From positions 11,278 through 59,910 of the forward strand of contig VHZZ01000140.1 of assembly GCA_009801015.1 (NCBI GenBank): a stretch of DNA of 48,633 bases, in the 5' to 3' direction. A program made the position numbers and the translations under genes. Source of the DNA: Silene noctiflora. Its lineage: Eukaryota > Streptophyta > Magnoliopsida > Caryophyllales > Caryophyllaceae. Under the pieces are notes generated by a model that was given only the letters and a program-made list of their open reading frames with translations, did no database searches and had not been told where the DNA came from. The stretch's first letter is position 1; each line of letters starts with the position of its first letter. This document shows positions 21,830-33,827 of the stretch, piece after piece.

Positions 21830-22075
21830 TTGGCAAAATTGACCCGATTCGAATAACCTGATCCAATGAAATTGACTCGAAACACGAAAATGAACCGGAA
21901 TGTATGACCCGAAAGTTACCCGAATGACCCCAATTGACCCTCGAAGTGGAATAAGGCAAAATCATTACCCCAAATGACCCAAATAACTCGATTTAAAATG
22001 ACCTGTTCCACAAATAACCTGATAAATTATTGACCCGGAAATAACTCGACTCGAATAATCTATTCACCATGTCTA
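21830..22075. repeat. Degenerate ACCCGA/TGACCC-rich repeat
   Basis: Words such as TGACCCGA, AATGACCC and ACTCGA are repeated every 15-25 bases. Related to 18240-18660 in reverse complement. Confidence 0.5.
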
Positions 22076-22389
22076 AATGACTTATACCATTTCCATTTCA
22101 TTAATTATTATCTTGTTGATTAGGCTTACAAAACACTCATAATAATTCCATCAATCTTATCATATTTAATCGGATTAGTTGTATAATAAAGCACAAAAAT
22201 TCATAAACATCTCTCTCCTTTCTCTCTCTTGTTAATTCTCCTACCAAGGTTTTTCTTTTGATTTCTTCACATTTTCTTTGATCTTGTTTCAACAAAGAAA
22301 AACCAACAAAGGAGAATTAATTCCCCACAAATTACACAAATTAATACACCAAAATTCATATAAATAACCCAGAATAATTAGGTTTAATT

Positions 22390-22963
22390 ATGTGTCCTTT
22401 AAGATTCATCTTGGTATTTTTTTCAGCAATTTTAGCAGGTTATTTTGCCTGGAGATCTTATAGTTGTTCAGATGATGATGAGCTCAATAATGCAATTTTT
22501 CCTGAAGATTTTACAGCAGAAAAAACTGCATCTTCTAAGGGTGATCAACAAGGCAGAAACTTTAAAATGGTAAATTATTTTATTTCTATTTTTCTTCTCA
22601 ATTTGTCTCTTTTTTTTTCAATCATATTAATTTGATGAAAACGCGTCGGTGGGACACAAGATGGGACACGAAAGCGGGATTCTGGGGATTAGATCATATT
22701 ATTATTACTCTCTAGGCACCAATCATTTGTTTACCTTGATTAAAATACTCCCCAGTCCTCGCAAAGAATACAAAAGCTAAACAAATGATTGAGACGGAGA
22801 AAGTATATGATTATGGTTTCTAAAATGGGATTATTTTGTTGAAATATTGCAGATAATACAAGATGTTTTTTGGGTATTTGTTGATATGGCAAGTGGGAAA
22901 TATTTGTGGAGGAATTTGAAAGGGATGAACATGAAAACAGAAGAAAAAGTTAAAAACTTGTAG
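22390..22963 (+). CDS. Small single-pass membrane protein, uncharacterised plant family
   Basis: Two exons, 22390-22569 and 22853-22963 (GT-AG), 96 aa. Residues 1-21 (MCPLRFILVFFSAILAGYFA) form a hydrophobic signal or anchor segment. A polar acidic middle follows (DDDELNNAIFPEDF). After the splice the second exon encodes IIQDVFWVFVDMASGKYLWR and a basic end. The pattern 'short N-terminal anchor, then aromatic VFVDMASG-YLW' fits a small plant protein group that databases sometimes label methyltransferase-related; I see no methyltransferase motif, and would call it unknown. The start is preceded by a CT-rich leader (22205-22260) and a TATAATAAA word at about 22181. The intron contains a Stowaway MITE. 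Confidence 0.75.
22708..22803. mobile_element. Stowaway MITE in the intron of the small membrane protein gene
   Basis: Left CTCTCTAGGCACCAATCATTT and right AAATGATTGAGACGGAGAAAG, flanked by TA. 96 bp. Same family as 46526-46615. Confidence 0.65.
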
Positions 22964-23510
22964 TAATTTTTCTTGTTTTTTACCCTTCTTCTGATGTTGT
23001 TATAATCTTTGTAATTTCTTGTTGTTGTGATGTTGTCCAAGTCCAATGTTTTAGGTTGCTTTGCTAATTGCAAAGTTACAAGATTGTAAATTTTGTGCCA
23101 GAAATTACATTCATCCATTTGAATATGATGACATTTTGTAACTTCCTGATGGGATTTTGTGTTGAGAGAAATGCTATGAGTATTTAGCTTTGACCGTATT
23201 GGCGGACTCAAATCTAAAACGGATTTGGATAATGTATCATTCATGTTAGCCGTCCTCAAACTTTTTGGGACTAAGGATTTGTTGTTATTGTTGTTGTTGT
23301 AGAATGCTGTGTCTGTTTACCTTCTTCTTTCGATTTTCTCCACGTCTTACAAACTAAAATGTGTGAATGTATGAGCGTGAAAAGAGAAAGTCGATAGCAT
23401 TACTTGTAGTAGGAGTCGACAATTTGTCCATGCTTGTGGGAAGAGCCTTTATTTTAGCTGGATTATTCACAATTTTGATCAAAGAAGCTGAGTGTAAGGT
23501 ACTCCTAGTG

Positions 23511-23954
23511 TCTGAATTGCTGGTTCATAAATCAGGGAAAGTTATCAGCAATATTAAGCAAAGGAGACTTTTCTTGAATTCATTATATTGGATTTTCTAA
23601 TTCCACTGTTTTTTTTTCCGTATGAATCGTGTCCCAATCATCCTCGACAGAACTTGTACCCAGCACCTGTTAAAGGGTTAGAGCTCGATACAACAGAATA
23701 TTGCATTTTTATGATGATTCCTGTAAAACAAGCTACAAGTCACAACTCACAGTATCAGGTATCAACAACTGATAACTACTGCATTTGAATTGTTCCGTTC
23801 TCCCATTGTCTGAATTGATCCGGTCTCCCGTTGTCTGAATTGCTGGTTCAGAATGAAGGAAGGTTATCAGCAATATTAAGCAAAGGGAAGGTTTCTTGAA
23901 TACATTATATTGGATATTCTGATTTCACTGGTTTTTTTTCGTATGAATCATGTC
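23511..23954 (+). repeat. Direct repeat of about 123 bp
   Basis: 23511-23633 (TCTGAATTGCTGGTTCATAA ... CGTATGAATCGTGTC) and 23834-23954 are about 85 % alike, offset 323 bp. The open frames in the region (23367-23788) are not recognisable as proteins. Possibly part of a non-coding transcript or an old transposon. Confidence 0.6.
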
Positions 23955-24745
23955 GATACTGCAGAAAGCTGCATTCTTCTAATGATTCTTCAACAGAAGT
24001 CACAAATCACAGTAAGTTAGTAACAACATTTGATAACAAATCACCATTGCAGAATGTCACCAGCGATTACAAATAAAGATTGGTTCAAGCTTTAAACTTT
24101 AGAATGGAGGTTAATAGACGTGCAGAAGGGCGATAAGAGTACACTGTGGAAAGTGGAGCTCAGTACTGTTTTGGTAACAACTGACATGAATGAGGACCCA
24201 TACAGTCGGTTTGTTGAACGAATCTGGTGGGAAAGGAAGAGTAGGAAGAGGAAGAGATACAGATCTCATGTTCGGTTAACAAATAGGGTAGGAGGAAAAT
24301 GCAGCGGAGCTCAATAAGTTCTGATGGCGTGTGGTGTATCTTTGCTTAAACTTGTAATGATATTGGGATAAATTTGGGATCACCTTAATCTAACTCTAAA
24401 ACTTGTCCAATCAAGTGAAATTTATTGTCGAGTATAGATTGCACAGAGCTTAAACTAAAGAGTAAAGACAAATTACTCCATTGAACTTAAGAAATTCCAA
24501 TGTACAAGTTATCCAACAGCTTTTCTTGAGTTTTTGTGAGAAAATTATACTGTACCAGTAATTCTTCAGTAAGACAGATAGCTGTACAGATAGGGATGGA
24601 TATTCTGTTCCGTTTCATGCCTCATCTTGCAACTCCCTACGTCTTCTTACACATACTCATTTTTTTTCCTGCAATGGATTCTACCCTGAACTGGGAGCGG
24701 GTGAAGACTGAAGACATGTAGCTTTCATTTTCAAAGTACACCGTC

Positions 24746-26363
24746 ACATGCTCAACTCCGTCTCTAATACCCGTTCCAGCGGGGACTCGTTGACTGACCT
24801 TAGTTGACTTGTTGGACCTTGACCATGATAGAACTTGTTGTTATAGGCGTTGACTTGACCTAGTATGTGACACTTGGTCGAGTATGCGGCACATGACTGA
24901 GTGCGGGTGACTCGGTCGAGTATGTTGGTACTCGGCCAAGTGCGCAGTGGACAGCGTAATGTTATATTAAGCGTAAGTCATAACCCGTAATCGGTTTTCA
25001 TTTCATTTCTTTTCTTCCCTTCTCCTTTCCACAACCCTCGCGTCTTCCGACCGCTATAGCGCTGGTAGTTAGGATTGTCGCTCTCGGTCAACGCACTCTG
25101 TGCAAATGACCCATCTGGCTGTGCGAATGAAACTTCCTCAGGTACCTCTTTTTTTTTTTAGATTGGGCAAAGCTTGTCTTTCTATATCAACGTGTGTTCT
25201 TTTCTTAGATAGGATATAGAATGCATATGCTTTAATCCTCAGTAAAAAGGGCGCTCACTTGTTTCGAAGGAATCCGTACTTAAATCCCTTCTGTTCAATG
25301 AGTACTCCTGCGCAAATCTATTCAAAGATCAAAGGGAAGAGACGGGCCGAGGAGCCCTAGGAGCCCTTGCATGCCCGCTCAAAGGGATAAGATAACTTGC
25401 CAGCAATGTCAGAAAGAATATCTCTTCCCTACCTTTCACCCTTCACGTTCTAGCCTTTACCTAGGAGACCAACATGGGAATGGATGCGTGCGTCACTTCC
25501 GGCCTAGTTATCCGATCGTCTGATAAGGTAAGTCACCGTCACCATCAGTAAGTTTTGGGTTAGGGTATGGTTGTAGACAATCTGATTGTATCTTCGTTGT
25601 AGGCGTCGGTAGCGGTATCTCGTGACCATGTATGTGTTGATTATTTCTCGGATTGCTGTTCAGGTATGGTTTCCCTACTCTCGATGTGATGATCTTGTTA
25701 TTGTTTTCTGATATTCATGATATGGTTGCTATATGGATGTGATTGTTGGAGTTTGAAGATTGTATTGTGAGCATTGCGAGAGATGGTCTCACCCTTATTG
25801 TTCACCTTTTGCGTTCTCTCGGTGCAAGTGGAATGTGCACATTAATGGACTTGGTTTGCTCTTGTGTGAGCGAGAATTTTGGTGGTAAGGTTGCGGTCTC
25901 CACTGGCGGCGTGGATTACCTGTTGCGATGGGTAATCTGGCAGGTGTGTAGTCAGTTACTGGTTACTATGGAGTTTGGAGGTGATGGTTCTCTTTTATCT
26001 GATGATATGGTATGTTATTGTATAGTTGACTGACCCCGTTGTTGTTTTCAAAAATGTGATGATCCATTCGGGGATGTGAGTAGGTTGTGTGCAGGTTTAC
26101 AGATGCTTTGCCGCTTGGTGTTTATGTGGGATGGGAGATCGTCTGATATATAGATGTCTGTAGCTTCTAGTAGAGTCATCAATTGTATATCGCTTTCATG
26201 TGTATAGTTGTGTTGTCCTTCAGTTTCCACGGTAATTTGTAAAGTACTTAATAAATGTTCCTGAATGGTCAATTTGATATGTACTTACCTCAGGTAACCG
26301 AGATGGTATCACCCTTGGTTATCGGGGAAGGCCTAGTTAAGGCTCCTTAATAAGTAGGGGTGC
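24746..26363. mobile_element. 1.6-kb insertion, possibly a solo LTR
   Basis: The 9-mer TACACCGTC occurs at 24737-24745 and 26364-26372, bracketing 1618 bp. The inside contains GACTCGGTCGAGTATG-type repeats near the left and a right end (GGCCTAGTTAAGGCTCC, then GTAGGGGTGC) of retroelement style. No gag/pol, no inverted ends. If TG..CA ends are required it does not fit well, so the class stays open. Confidence 0.35.
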
Positions 26364-26372
26364 TACACCGTC

Positions 26373-27670
26373 CCTATGGGCTTTTGAGGAGCGAGAGAAA
26401 TTGTCGGAATTCTACGAAAGAGTCTCGGAAGCCAGAATTCATCCTAATTTCATACGACCAGGTGGAATGGCACAAGATCTGCCTCTTGACTAATGTCGTG
26501 ATATTGATTCACGATCGTACAATAACTTATACATCTCATTTAATAATTACAATAAATGAGGTGCATTCTTTTTGAGACCATTTTACGCCAAACAACGGTC
26601 TTATGGATCTAATTACATTAAAGTCACATTTAGAAGTGGGTGTAGCTAGCCTTGTGGCCACTAATCATCCTAATCTTCAGTAAATGTTAAACTTGACTGA
26701 ATATGTTTGATCATCAAACACTAATTCCACTCTTAATAGTCATCAAAATTACTGTTACTATATACACATTACACATATAGGTTGCACAAGGCCTATAATG
26801 AGTCTACATTCAACCATGCAGGATATATTCTGTTCAATTTTTTAGCGCTTAATCTTTGAAATGCGCTTATTTAGATTCCAGTTTATTAGCTCGCAAATTT
26901 CCGATGATATTAGGTACCCGATATTAAAGTCATGCCATACGTTTCGAAACGAATACGAACTCGAAATGTCCATCCATGATTCATTCAGGACAAGAGCATC
27001 TATAAAGATGTTTGTAGTCAACTAATGGGAGAATAAACTTCATGATGTTAAAACTGCAGAGTTTAGAAAACAAAACAATTTTCCCAATTTCTCAATAAAA
27101 TCTTTCGTAACCTTCACACGAGTAAATCCGTTCCTCATCTAATTTCCCGAGTGCTATCAAATCAGATATTGAATTATTTAGGTCGAGTTTCTCATATCGA
27201 ATCAAACTAACGTCTATAAAGGTTCAAAACTAGATCAAACAAAACTAACTTAACTTGACCCCATCTACACTCTAATAGACGATCCCAACGTGACCCTCAA
27301 CTCGAATTGCCCTGATCTTATTTGATCCAACACGAACTTTATTATCGCAGACTAACCATTATCCCTAAATAATTTGATAATACTACCTCTGAAACTATCC
27401 AGAATACGAATTAACTCCACTCAATTTAATCCGACAAGGATGCTTGAAACACGAATGACCAACAAAGCTAAACTAATACGACCCCATATCCCGACCTGAT
27501 TGACCCGCAACAGGTATTTAAAACCCATGATAGTGGCGCGGCTCCCAGCACCTTGGAAATGTAAGTCATGTACCTACCATTATAATTTCTGACCAAGATA
27601 CGTAGAATATCAAATACATGTCCTTAAATCTCTGGTACATTTATATTTTTCACAATTTTAATGCTCATAA
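26373..27670. other. Intergenic, no gene recognised
   Basis: From about 27150 the sequence becomes a degenerate GACCC/CTCGA-type repeat. No coding region is seen. The APS kinase promoter starts near the right end. Confidence 0.45.
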
Positions 27671-27676
27671 TGTCAC

Positions 27677-27807
27677 CATATATACATGTCCATAATTCTC
27701 TCTCCTTCATTTACTATAATTACATTATTACAATCTAAATTTTTTATCTTTCTTTTACCCTGAGATCTCCCATTTTCATCCTCTCAATAATCAAAATTTA
27801 ATTCTGG
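27677..27807 (+). promoter_or_regulatory. APS kinase core promoter and non-coding leader exon
   Basis: A TATA-like CATATATACA at 27677-27686 is followed by a CT-rich leader. The leader can end at 27807 with a donor TTCTGG|GTAAAT; the matching acceptor is AACAG at 29547, giving a 1740-bp intron in the 5' untranslated region. No ATG occurs in 27700-27807, so this exon does not add a transit peptide. Inferred, no transcript. Confidence 0.5.
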
Positions 27808-28246
27808 GTAAATTTTTTCATTTTATTTTGTTTTCATTTGATCATTTGTTTGTTATTTTATATGGTTCATTAATTAAATTTCCATGCATGATTTGTTTTA
27901 TTCATGGCATTGCTTGTTATCTTAATTGATTCGCAATTTGCGGGAGCTATTGAGGCACTGGGTTAATATTGTTGTTTTATTGTAGAGTTTGGTGTTAATT
28001 AGCATGTTAAAGTGGGTTTTTCTAATATTAAAGATTGATTCTTTTGTGGGATTTAATGCATATTTGACATGTTTAGATTAAAATTGATATGATTTGTATT
28101 AGTTGATCAAATGGGTTCTTATTTTAGGGGATTAATGATGTTTTTTTTTTGGTGGAGAGATGATGGGAAATAGTTGTATTTTGCATAATCTATCAATACC
28201 CAGTTAAGGTGTCTTAACTGTGTAGTTTCTTATAGGCTCATCTAGT

Positions 28247-28450
28247 GGCGGAGTTAGGATTTGTAGTTAGGGGGCACGGATAAGTAATACAATAAGGTAA
28301 ATTCGAAAATTTGCAAAAATTTCTGGCACTAGGGTCATCCCCAAAACTAAAAATAAAAAGATTGATGATGTTAGGTAGCAATAGGTGAAGTATCTAAGGG
28401 CTTGAGATACGAATTCGGCCTTTTTGAAATTCATAAAAGGGATGAGAGGT
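28247..28450. mobile_element. hAT-like remnant in APS kinase leader intron
   Basis: CTAGTGGCGGAGTTAGGATT followed by TAGTTAGGGGGCACGG is the usual start of a plant hAT-type element; the other end is not found. A similar remnant (CAGTGACGTAGTTAGACAGT) starts at 29927 in the next intron. Confidence 0.35.
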
Positions 28451-29559
28451 TGCATTGTTCAATAGCATTGTCTCAATGCCTATACACATATGGTGCTTTG
28501 TGTAGGTTGGATTGGTAATATGGTAGGTTTAGTTTAGATGTACGCTACCTCAAACTTAATTAATTTGTGTTTTGGCGAAGCATTTCTCAATCAATGACGG
28601 CATACTTAGTCGCCTGAGAAAATGCATGCTGTGTGTGTATCCAACCGTTGTAGCGTTAAGCTTACATTATAAATAGAGTTTTGTGGCATTTTCCGCTTAA
28701 TTTTCAGCGTGTTCAAATTTGGCTTGTGAATGGATACACGATTGTCCTGTTTGGTTTGTTTTTGCGTTACATTTGCAAAACCACCCTATTAAGTATTTGT
28801 GAGTAGCCTGCATTCAGTGTTATGTAATTTAGTAGCCTGCATTCTTCTTAGCTCAGCAGAAAAGAAAAACCCTTTCAAACTTAGGTGATGGAGAATTTGT
28901 TGAACAGAAGTTTAGACCTACATCTGAATTCCGTCTTCAGAATATAAACTTTTAGCTCTTTTTAAAATCTATGTAAAATGGGGGTATCCAAGCCTGCATT
29001 GTCATGAAATGTGATTATATTCATTATTGCAAAAATGAGTTTTATTTTGTACCCTCAGTCTCTTAGCAGGGACTATATTAATGATGTGGTTTGTTTCTTC
29101 GCATACCATATTGCATGGCAGTTGTTGATTTCCACTGACCCTGTCTCATGAGTCATGACTCTTTCTATGCTACACTTGTTGTTGGATTGCCATGTCCGGA
29201 GACTTGTGTAACAAAAATTCACTTCAATTTAGTGACTTGACTGAGTTAATAGTTGAGAGCCTTCACAATAGTTTAAAAGCAGCCGACAGACTTGTTATTT
29301 CTGGAATGCCAGTGTTAGCAATGGTGGCACCCTACTGATCTATCAAGGTCTAGGAGAAGGCTTGTATAGCTTTATTTATACTCCGCCTACGATTGTAAAA
29401 AAGTTGCATTACCTTTCCAGCTTTCAATCACCTTTTTAGAATCCAGAGTCATTCCTTGATCTTGTTTTTCTGAAATTCTCTATTTCGGATTGTCCACTTC
29501 CAAGTTCTAATTATTTATAACGCTATATGTCTTTGGACATGAAACAGGCTGGTGAAGTC

Positions 29560-32500
29560 ATGAATACCCTCATGTCATCTGTGGGCAATTCAACCAATAT
29601 TTTCTGGCACGAGTGTGCAGTTGGAAATACTGATAGGCAAAAGCTACTTAATCAGAAAGGATGTCTAGTGTGGATCACCGGTCTCAGTGGATCAGGTAAT
29701 ATGTCAACTATCACTTTTGTCTTCAAATCAATGAGATAAATCTTGAATATCTCCCAGGTCCTAGCATGCATTAATCGAAATCATGATTCCTAACACATGG
29801 TAATAATTATTATTGCTTAGGTGAGGTTACTGGTTATGGTATCATAGTACTCCGTACTAGATATTTCCTTCTCAGATAATAATTAGCCTTTTTATGTTTT
29901 TTCTTTAGGTACTCCCAGTGACGTAGTTAGACAGTTTCAGGTGTGGGGTCTTAAGTGTAAATTCACGAACAATCAATAAAAGTTATTGGGATCTTCTGTA
30001 ATAAAATGGATAAATTTTTTACACAAATTCACATTTCTTACCGCAAAATTTCGTGAAATACTGGGAACTGTAATGAAAAAAAGGTATATAAGTGCTTGGC
30101 CATGCAGTGCCAGAAGAAAAGGGTTTGGAAAACATATTTGAGTATATAAGTATAGAACCATACCTAAAGCATGATATCCCAAACATCAACAAGAGATTTT
30201 CTATATATAACCCATACTATCCAGAATTGCATCAATCTTGCTAGTTTACTATATAAGTAGTGAAGTAGTTTATGATATTCCGTTCCATCATATTACAATG
30301 TCAAAGAATAATGCATCTTTCGATACCAAATGGAAAACCTACACAGTTATATCAAGATATATTACTGAAGGCAAAAATCACCAAGAAATTGATCCAACTG
30401 ATGAACTAACGTGATTTAAGGGACGCCATGCCTCGTAAATAAGGCTACCTTGTCGCAAAGTTGATTAGTAGCATACTACTTGCATCTAACATATTTAGTG
30501 TACTATTGAGATTTTTAATCATTTTCTCTACTTCATATGCAGGAAAAAGCACACTAGCTTGCTCATTAGGTAGAGAATTGCATTCAAAGGGGAAACTATC
30601 CTATATTCTTGATGGAGACAATCTTCGACATGGTTTAAATAAGAACCTAGGATTTAGTCCAGAGGACCGTACTGAAAACATACGTAGGGTTGGTAAGTTC
30701 ACTTTGATAGCAAACCTCTGACATTTGAAGAGTATGTGTAAATTTCAAACACCTCTGTAACTTCAGTAGATTCACTTCCATGATACATTTTTTCTTATAC
30801 AGTTATACTGCCTGTTTAAGTCATATTGTGGAGATTGGGTGATTAATTAAAACTAGATGATACAGTAAAAATGAAGTGATGGTAACAGCAGGAGGTCTTG
30901 CCTCATCTGCTTTTTCATTTTTGAAATGATCTGCTGGGCTGATGGGAAAGTGGAATTATTTTCTACTTTTGGATTTGTCAAAATGGAAGCATTTACGTTC
31001 CTGAATATTGAACAAAGTAAAAAGCAGCCCGCCCAAGCGTTGCATCATGAGAAAGCGAAAACATAAAAAGCGAAAACATAAAAAAAAGAAACGACACAGC
31101 AAAAAGAATACTAGAACAAAATCCAAATAAGAACGCAGGTGTTCTTTGTTTCACTAAGCATACTGTTATGATACAAGATGTCATGTTCTCTCCGATTTTT
31201 CTGCTAAAGCGGCCCTCTAAAACGATATGCTTATGCGGATAAGTCAGATAACTATTTTGGGTGTAGAGATGTAGAGTATGTGCACACTTTGTTAGTTTGT
31301 TGTTTCTTTCTGTAGGGAGCCTTACCTGTTCTGAGGATTTAACACACTAATGCTGTAAGGTTAAGTTGTGAGAATGATTGCTTTGTGAATGAGCGAGCAT
31401 TGGTGACTGTTGTAGAGTGTTCGAGGAAGATGAATTTACTGCTAATGGCTTATTGACCTATGCGATGTATTGAGCAACAGGAGGTCAATTCTCCGGGGTC
31501 TGTTTTCCTATAATCAGTCTTTATGTAGCGAGTTTTGAACCCAAGTCATGAGTACTGAATTAAGCTGACAGTTGCAGGAATTAAGCTAATCAAACAAGAT
31601 TGGCTCTGATGTTGAGTTTGTGTCGCAGGGGAAGTAGGGAATTTATTTGCAGATGCTGGCTTGATTTGTATAGCAAGTTTGATATCTCCTTACCGAAAAG
31701 ACCGTGATGCTTGTCGTGCAATGCTCCCTAATGGAAGTTTCATTGAGGCAAGGCTTTTATGGACCATCTTTTGTTTGTGTCTTGATTTCCGGGATCAAGA
31801 TGCTAATATTTTGATTCATTGGCAGGTTTTCATGAACATACCCTTGGAAGTCTGTGAAGAAAGAGATGTCAAAGGGTTGTACAAACTCGCACGGGCTGGG
31901 AAGATCAAAGGTTATATTCCATCTTTTTGTTTTTTTGTCAATTTCTGATAAAGTTCTATAAATGTTCTTTTCCTCATGGTATGATGTTCCTACTGCTGCT
32001 GGACGCTAAATTCTGTATGACTTGCAGGTTTTACTGGAATTGATGATCCTTATGAACCACCATTGCATTCTGAGGTATGTTCAAATTGAACCGCTTTTTT
32101 TTATTTTGCTCCCTCTATTCGCTGGTTATCCCTTCTTTTAGCCAATCATCAATTTGTTACAATTTTACCCATTCTCCTAATTATCATATTCATTTATCAA
32201 GATGAGTTTTTTCATATTCATGTAGGTCACCCATTTATTTACTCATCATAATTCCTATCAGCGATACAACAAACATCCGTGAAACAACATATTCACCAAT
32301 AACGGAAATAACTTGAAAAATCAAATACATAAGCCCATGTGAATGTGGGCTTAATACTATTTCACATATGTTCATCTCCTAAAATGTTGGTGCAAAAGCA
32401 AATATATTATGTGAACTTATGCTACCAAGTACTAAGAACCCCGTTAGATGTACGCAATATGGATGCTGGTCCAACTGATGATGTCTGCTCAATTATAAAA

Positions 32501-32980
32501 GAACGCTTATTTTGGCTTAAATTAAGTGTCAAAATTTCATGCCAATGCGAGTCGACTCGCACACAAGGCTACATGAGGTAATAAGAAGAGCGGGGGTAAA
32601 ATTAGAGTGAAATACAGTTTGCATGAATGGAGTGAATAAAATGCCATTAGTTCTCTATTGCTTGAGATTTTGCAAATGTATGGACGTATTTCGGTCTAAG
32701 ACTTGATCTCCGTATATGTTGTCATGGCCTTGTGTTGGTTAATTTACTGAATGTGCTTGGATAGAGGGCTCATCTTGTCTTAATAATGTATTATCTTGCT
32801 AACACTTTGTAACACTTTGGTTTTGAAACCGGTTGTCGCAATGTTTGCATTCTGAACCATATGCTATGTTATTCACAGATAGAACTGAAAATGGTGAATG
32901 GAATTTGCCCAACACCATCAGAAATGGCAGGGCAAGTGGCATCATATTTGGATGAAAAGGGTTTCTTGCACCATGAATGA
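29560..32980 (+). CDS. APK: Adenylyl-sulfate (APS) kinase, cytosolic type
   Basis: Coding exons 29560-29695, 30543-30692, 31629-31747, 31826-31910, 32028-32074, 32879-32980: 639 nt, 212 aa. It phosphorylates APS with ATP to give PAPS, the sulfate donor for sulfotransferases. P-loop GLSGSGKS at residues 41-48; then the substrate-binding [53 protein letters not shown], ending KGFLHHE. The N-terminus lacks a transit peptide and has the layout of Arabidopsis APK3. Cys19 and Cys52 lie 33 residues apart, like the redox pair Cys86/Cys119 of plastid APK1. All introns are GT-AG except the third coding intron (31748-31825), which begins GC (GAG|GCAAGG) and is 78 nt, in frame and stop-free. An in-frame ATG at 29572 is an alternative start. 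Downstream, the convergent MADS gene ends at 33828. Confidence 0.93.
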
Positions 32981-33827
32981 TCAACTTCACTCTCGAACTT
33001 ATTCATAGATGATTGATCAGGTTGATCACTGACCTAACTAAAGGCTCGTGACCTGGGTCTTGTTGATCTGAGTTTGATGTCGTTTGTTTGAAGGTGCCCA
33101 TAGATGCTGAGATTTGATCGACACAATGCTCTATAGGCTTCCGAATATAGTCTGTAGGACCGTATCTATATATCCTTATAATTTTCGTGGTTGTTCTTGT
33201 TCTTGCTGCAGCCCATCTTTGTAGAGATACTACTAAACCTAGCCTTGTCTGTTCTATCGTTTGGCCTATGAGAATCAGTCTTATACGGCTGGTTATAATT
33301 TCCTGCTGTTTTTCGTGTTGAAATTATGGTATTACGATGATAATGATTATTCTGGTGTTGTGTGAGCTTCTAGGGACAATATCCGTTTTGGTATCACCTA
33401 TTAGTAACTTTACTAGCTAAGTTATTGACATCCGCAACAATGATGATGACGATGATGACATGCAATTATGCAGTTTCAAGGAGCTTATTTCCTCCAAAGT
33501 TGAGCGATTTTGGAACAGTGCCCTCAAAATCGTCTCAGACGTAAATTATACTAGCTTTCATGCCAACAATTTTGAGATTATGTTGCGGAAAGTAATTAAT
33601 AACTGTAAATCATGTTAGTTTCTCGTATAATTTATAATACTAAAACATTAGCTCGTAATAAGCAATTAAATAATTTCGTTCCTGAAGAATATATGTTGTA
33701 TACAAAAAACAATACTATTCGTCTCTACAAAAATAATCAACTTTTTTCCACAAGTTCGATTCCAAGTACGACCCGAATTTCTTCATTATTTGACAGGAGG
33801 AGCAATTTCACTGGCAAGTTTACTCTG
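32981..33827. other. Space between convergent APS kinase and MADS genes
   Basis: Holds the 3' untranslated regions of both genes. The + strand open frame 33612-33998 runs antisense into the MADS gene and is not a gene. Confidence 0.6.

Noticed and set aside
22831-23259. 142-codon - strand open frame
   Set aside because: Antisense to exon 2 of the small membrane protein; Lys/Asn-rich composition, no recognisable domain.
31661-31948. APS kinase frame reading through as one exon (includes 26 extra residues)
   Set aside because: The family has FIEVFMN contiguous; the extra segment is bounded by GC-AG splice signals. Kept as a finding, not as the main gene model.
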